This document shows, piece by piece, positions 5,759 to 7,224 of a DNA stretch of 7,224 nucleotides. The stretch spans positions 1-7,224 of the forward strand of contig CAKTFL010000107.1 of NCBI GenBank assembly GCA_934555855.1, given 5' to 3'. The notes under the pieces are model-generated. The model searched no databases. It was not told the DNA's origin and saw only the letters and a list, made by a program, of their open reading frames with translations. Each line of letters starts with the position of its first letter. Positions within the stretch are counted from its first letter, which is position 1. Source of the stretch: an uncultured Sphingomonas sp. GTDB taxonomy: Bacteria > Pseudomonadota > Alphaproteobacteria > Sphingomonadales > Sphingomonadaceae. Both the position numbers and the translations under genes were made by a program.

Positions 5759-7224
5759 TTAGGCGGGGTTGCCGCCCGACGCCGCCACGGCCGTATAGTT
5801 CACCTCTCCTCCAGCGCCCGTGAACGCCCCGGTGCCGAGGAACTTGAACGCCTGTGACCTCGCGACGGTGCTGTTCGCGTCCAGCGTGTACAGGTCGATC
5901 TTGTCCGCTCCCGGCAGGAAATCGCCGATCCGGTCGGGAGCGGCCGGCGTGCTGTCTGCCAGCTTCATGATCTTGAACCGATCCACGCCGTCACCCCCGT
6001 AAAGCAGGTCGGCGCCCCCCTGGCCGATAAGGGTATCGTTGCCCGCTTCGCCGAACAGGGTGTTGGCGGCGGCATTGCCCGTGATCTGGTTGGCCAGCGC
6101 ATTGCCGCGCCCGGTCAATGCCGCCGTGCCCGTCAGTTCCAGCACTTCCACATTGTCGGGCAATACATAGCCGGACAGCGCGGTCTGGACGCGGTCATTG
6201 CCCTCGCCGGCCCCCTCGACCAGCTTGTCGCCAGCATCGTCGACCAGATACAGATCGTCGCCCACGCCTCCCGTCATCAGATCGGCGCCCTTGCCGCCGT
6301 CCAGCGTGTCTTTCCCCGCCCCGCCATAAAGGCTGTCGCTGCCGGCCAAGCCCTTCAGCTTGTCGTCGGCGTCGCCGCCGTTCATCACATCGACGCCTGC
6401 GGTGCCGGTGAGCACGTCCTTGCCGGCCGTCCCGTTCCATTCGAACACACCGTCAGCGATCGCCGGATCGGCGGCATGGGTCAGTATCTCGCCCAAGGCA
6501 GGTGTTATCTGGCCCTGCTTGGTCATCAGCGCGAGTTGGTAGTCGGGGTTCCACATCGGCCCGGCACCCCAGGCATAGCCGCTGATCCCGGCGTCGTTCA
6601 TGAACCCCATGTAGCGGTCCATCACCTCGACCCAGCGGGGATCGCTGTTCGGGACGCCGAACTCAGAGATGGAGCCGCGATTGCCGGTCTGGATCAGCCA
6701 GTCGACGAACGGCCTCAGCCGATCGACGCCGATATCCGGATACGCGCCCTCGCCGTCATAGGACTGGTCGTAGGTGCCCGAATGATTGTCATCGAAATAG
6801 GTATGCGCCTGGTAGATGATGCGGTTGGCGGGATCGTTGACGTGAAGATTGGCGTTCCAGCGCAGCCAGTCCTGGCTTCCCGACCAACCGTCGCCCGAGA
6901 CATAGATGTCGTGGCCCATGTCGACCTGACGGATCGCATCCGTTGCCAGTTGCGCCGCCTTGGGCCAGCGGGTCGCGCCGCCCATGTCGTGCGGCTCGTT
7001 CATCAGGTCGTACCCGGCCAGCGCCGGCTGATCCCTCACCGCTCCGGCCAGCTTCTGCCAGAAATCCGCAAAGGCGGCCGCCGGCACCGAATCACGACCG
7101 ATCGGCTGCCCCCAGTAGCGGCCGTAATTATGGGCATCGATGATCACCTTGACGCCCTGCGCCGCCGCGTATTCGGTCAGCCTGCGGATATACGGCGCAG
7201 TTTCCTCAACGGCTTCGTGCCAGG
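5759..7224 (-). CDS. Secreted GH5-family glycosidase with RTX calcium-binding repeats (N-terminus outside window)
   Basis: The frame is open from the window edge (first full codon at 7222, WHEAVEETAPYIRRL) to TAA at 5759-5761, about 487 residues. The first part is a GH5 (cellulase family) TIM-barrel fragment: VIIDAHNYGRYWG, then the acid/base glutamate in YDLMNEPHD (codon 6995-6997), IYQAHTYFD, and the nucleophile glutamate in SISEFGVPNSD (codon 6662-6664). Together these are the two catalytic residues of a retaining beta-glycanase, probably endo-beta-1,4-glucanase-like. From about 6436 downward follow two RTX blocks separated by a beta-rich insert (YVLPDNVEVLELTGTAAL), then a hydrophobic IGDFLPGADKIDLYTLDA segment of the serralysin C-terminal type. 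RTX proteins leave by type I secretion and fold on calcium outside the cell. Only the early barrel strands and any N-terminal domain are missing. The stop at 5759 is premature relative to the family. Substrate is inferred, possibly the glucan backbone of the local polysaccharide. Confidence 0.93.
   Translation of the reverse strand, partial: WHEAVEETAPYIRRLTEYAAAQGVKVIIDAHNYGRYWGQPIGRDSVPAAAFADFWQKLAGAVRDQPALAGYDLMNEPHDMGGATRWPKAAQLATDAIRQVDMGHDIYVSGDGWSGSQDWLRWNANLHVNDPANRIIYQAHTYFDDNHSGTYDQSYDGEGAYPDIGVDRLRPFVDWLIQTGNRGSISEFGVPNSDPRWVEVMDRYMGFMNDAGISGYAWGAGPMWNPDYQLALMTKQGQITPALGEILTHAADPAIADGVFEWNGTAGKDVLTGTAGVDVMNGGDADDKLKGLAGSDSLYGGAGKDTLDGGKGADLMTGGVGDDLYLVDDAGDKLVEGAGEGNDRVQTALSGYVLPDNVEVLELTGTAALTGRGNALANQITGNAAANTLFGEAGNDTLIGQGGADLLYGGDGVDRFKIMKLADSTPAAPDRIGDFLPGADKIDLYTLDANSTVARSQAFKFLGTGAFTGAGGEVNYTAVAASGGNPA
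5975..6091 (-). repeat. RTX nonapeptide repeat block 2
   Basis: The second beta-roll block of the glycosidase: NQITGNAAANTL, FGEAGNDTL, IGQGGADLL, YGGDGVDRF. It is separated from block 1 by a beta-strand insert of about 50 residues, an arrangement common in long RTX tails. Confidence 0.82.
6239..6436 (-). repeat. RTX nonapeptide repeat block 1
   Basis: Inside the glycosidase gene, tandem GGxGxDxLx-type units are read on the minus strand: NGTAGKDVL, NGGDADDKL, YGGAGKDTL, DGGKGADLM, TGGVGDDLYLVD. Such units form a calcium-binding parallel beta-roll. Several units are imperfect at the glycine or aspartate position. Confidence 0.85.

Noticed and set aside
5975..6436. DNA-level repetition considered as a tandem or CRISPR-like repeat.
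   Set aside because: The periodicity is about 27 bp and in frame, reflecting RTX nonapeptides. There are no conserved repeats separated by unique spacers.

Overview
The window is a GC-rich (codon third positions strongly G/C) exopolysaccharide locus. Gene content points to an alphaproteobacterium, most likely a sphingomonad: an EpsI protein of the exosortase-linked type, Gum/Ace-type glycosyltransferases, and a secreted RTX-tailed glycosidase. The organism call is an inference from gene content; no marker gene is present.

Layout. Positions 1-446 (+) hold the C-terminal part of an EpsI-family protein. It overlaps by ATGA a GumK-like (GT70) glucuronosyltransferase at 443-1594 (+). On the minus strand follow a GT4 glycosyltransferase (1567-2763, overlapping the end of the GumK gene tail to tail by 28 bp) and a short monotopic phosphoglycosyl transferase (2902-3606) that would start the lipid-linked repeat unit. 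A 188-bp divergent control region (3607-3794) separates this minus-strand pair from a large plus-strand gene (3795-5651). That gene is a fusion of a GumH-like GT4 mannosyltransferase to a GumM-like GT26 (WecG/TagA/CpsF) transferase. Converging on it from the right, on the minus strand, is a GH5-family glycosidase with an RTX calcium-binding tail (5759-7224, N-terminus outside the window). Its reading frame is cut by an in-frame TAA 32 codons before its natural-looking end at 5660.

How the genes fit together. Four catalytic units of xanthan/acetan-type assembly are present: the priming sugar-1-phosphate transferase (GumD/AceA role), the GT26 that adds the second backbone glucose (GumM/AceB role), the GT4 that adds alpha-mannose (GumH/AceC role), and GumK, which adds glucuronic acid. 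The inferred lipid-linked core is GlcA-Man-Glc-Glc. The extra GT4 at 1567-2763 would extend or decorate it, and no GumI-like enzyme is seen. A cellulose-like beta-1,4-glucan backbone would be a plausible target of the neighbouring secreted GH5 enzyme. No polymerase, flippase or export gene lies in the window; these and the exosortase itself would have to be outside it.

The most notable points are the GumH-GumM fusion in a single 618-residue protein, the coexistence of a xanthan-type core set with an exosortase-associated EpsI, and the premature stop in the RTX tail of the glycosidase. No tRNA, rRNA, CRISPR array or insertion sequence was found.
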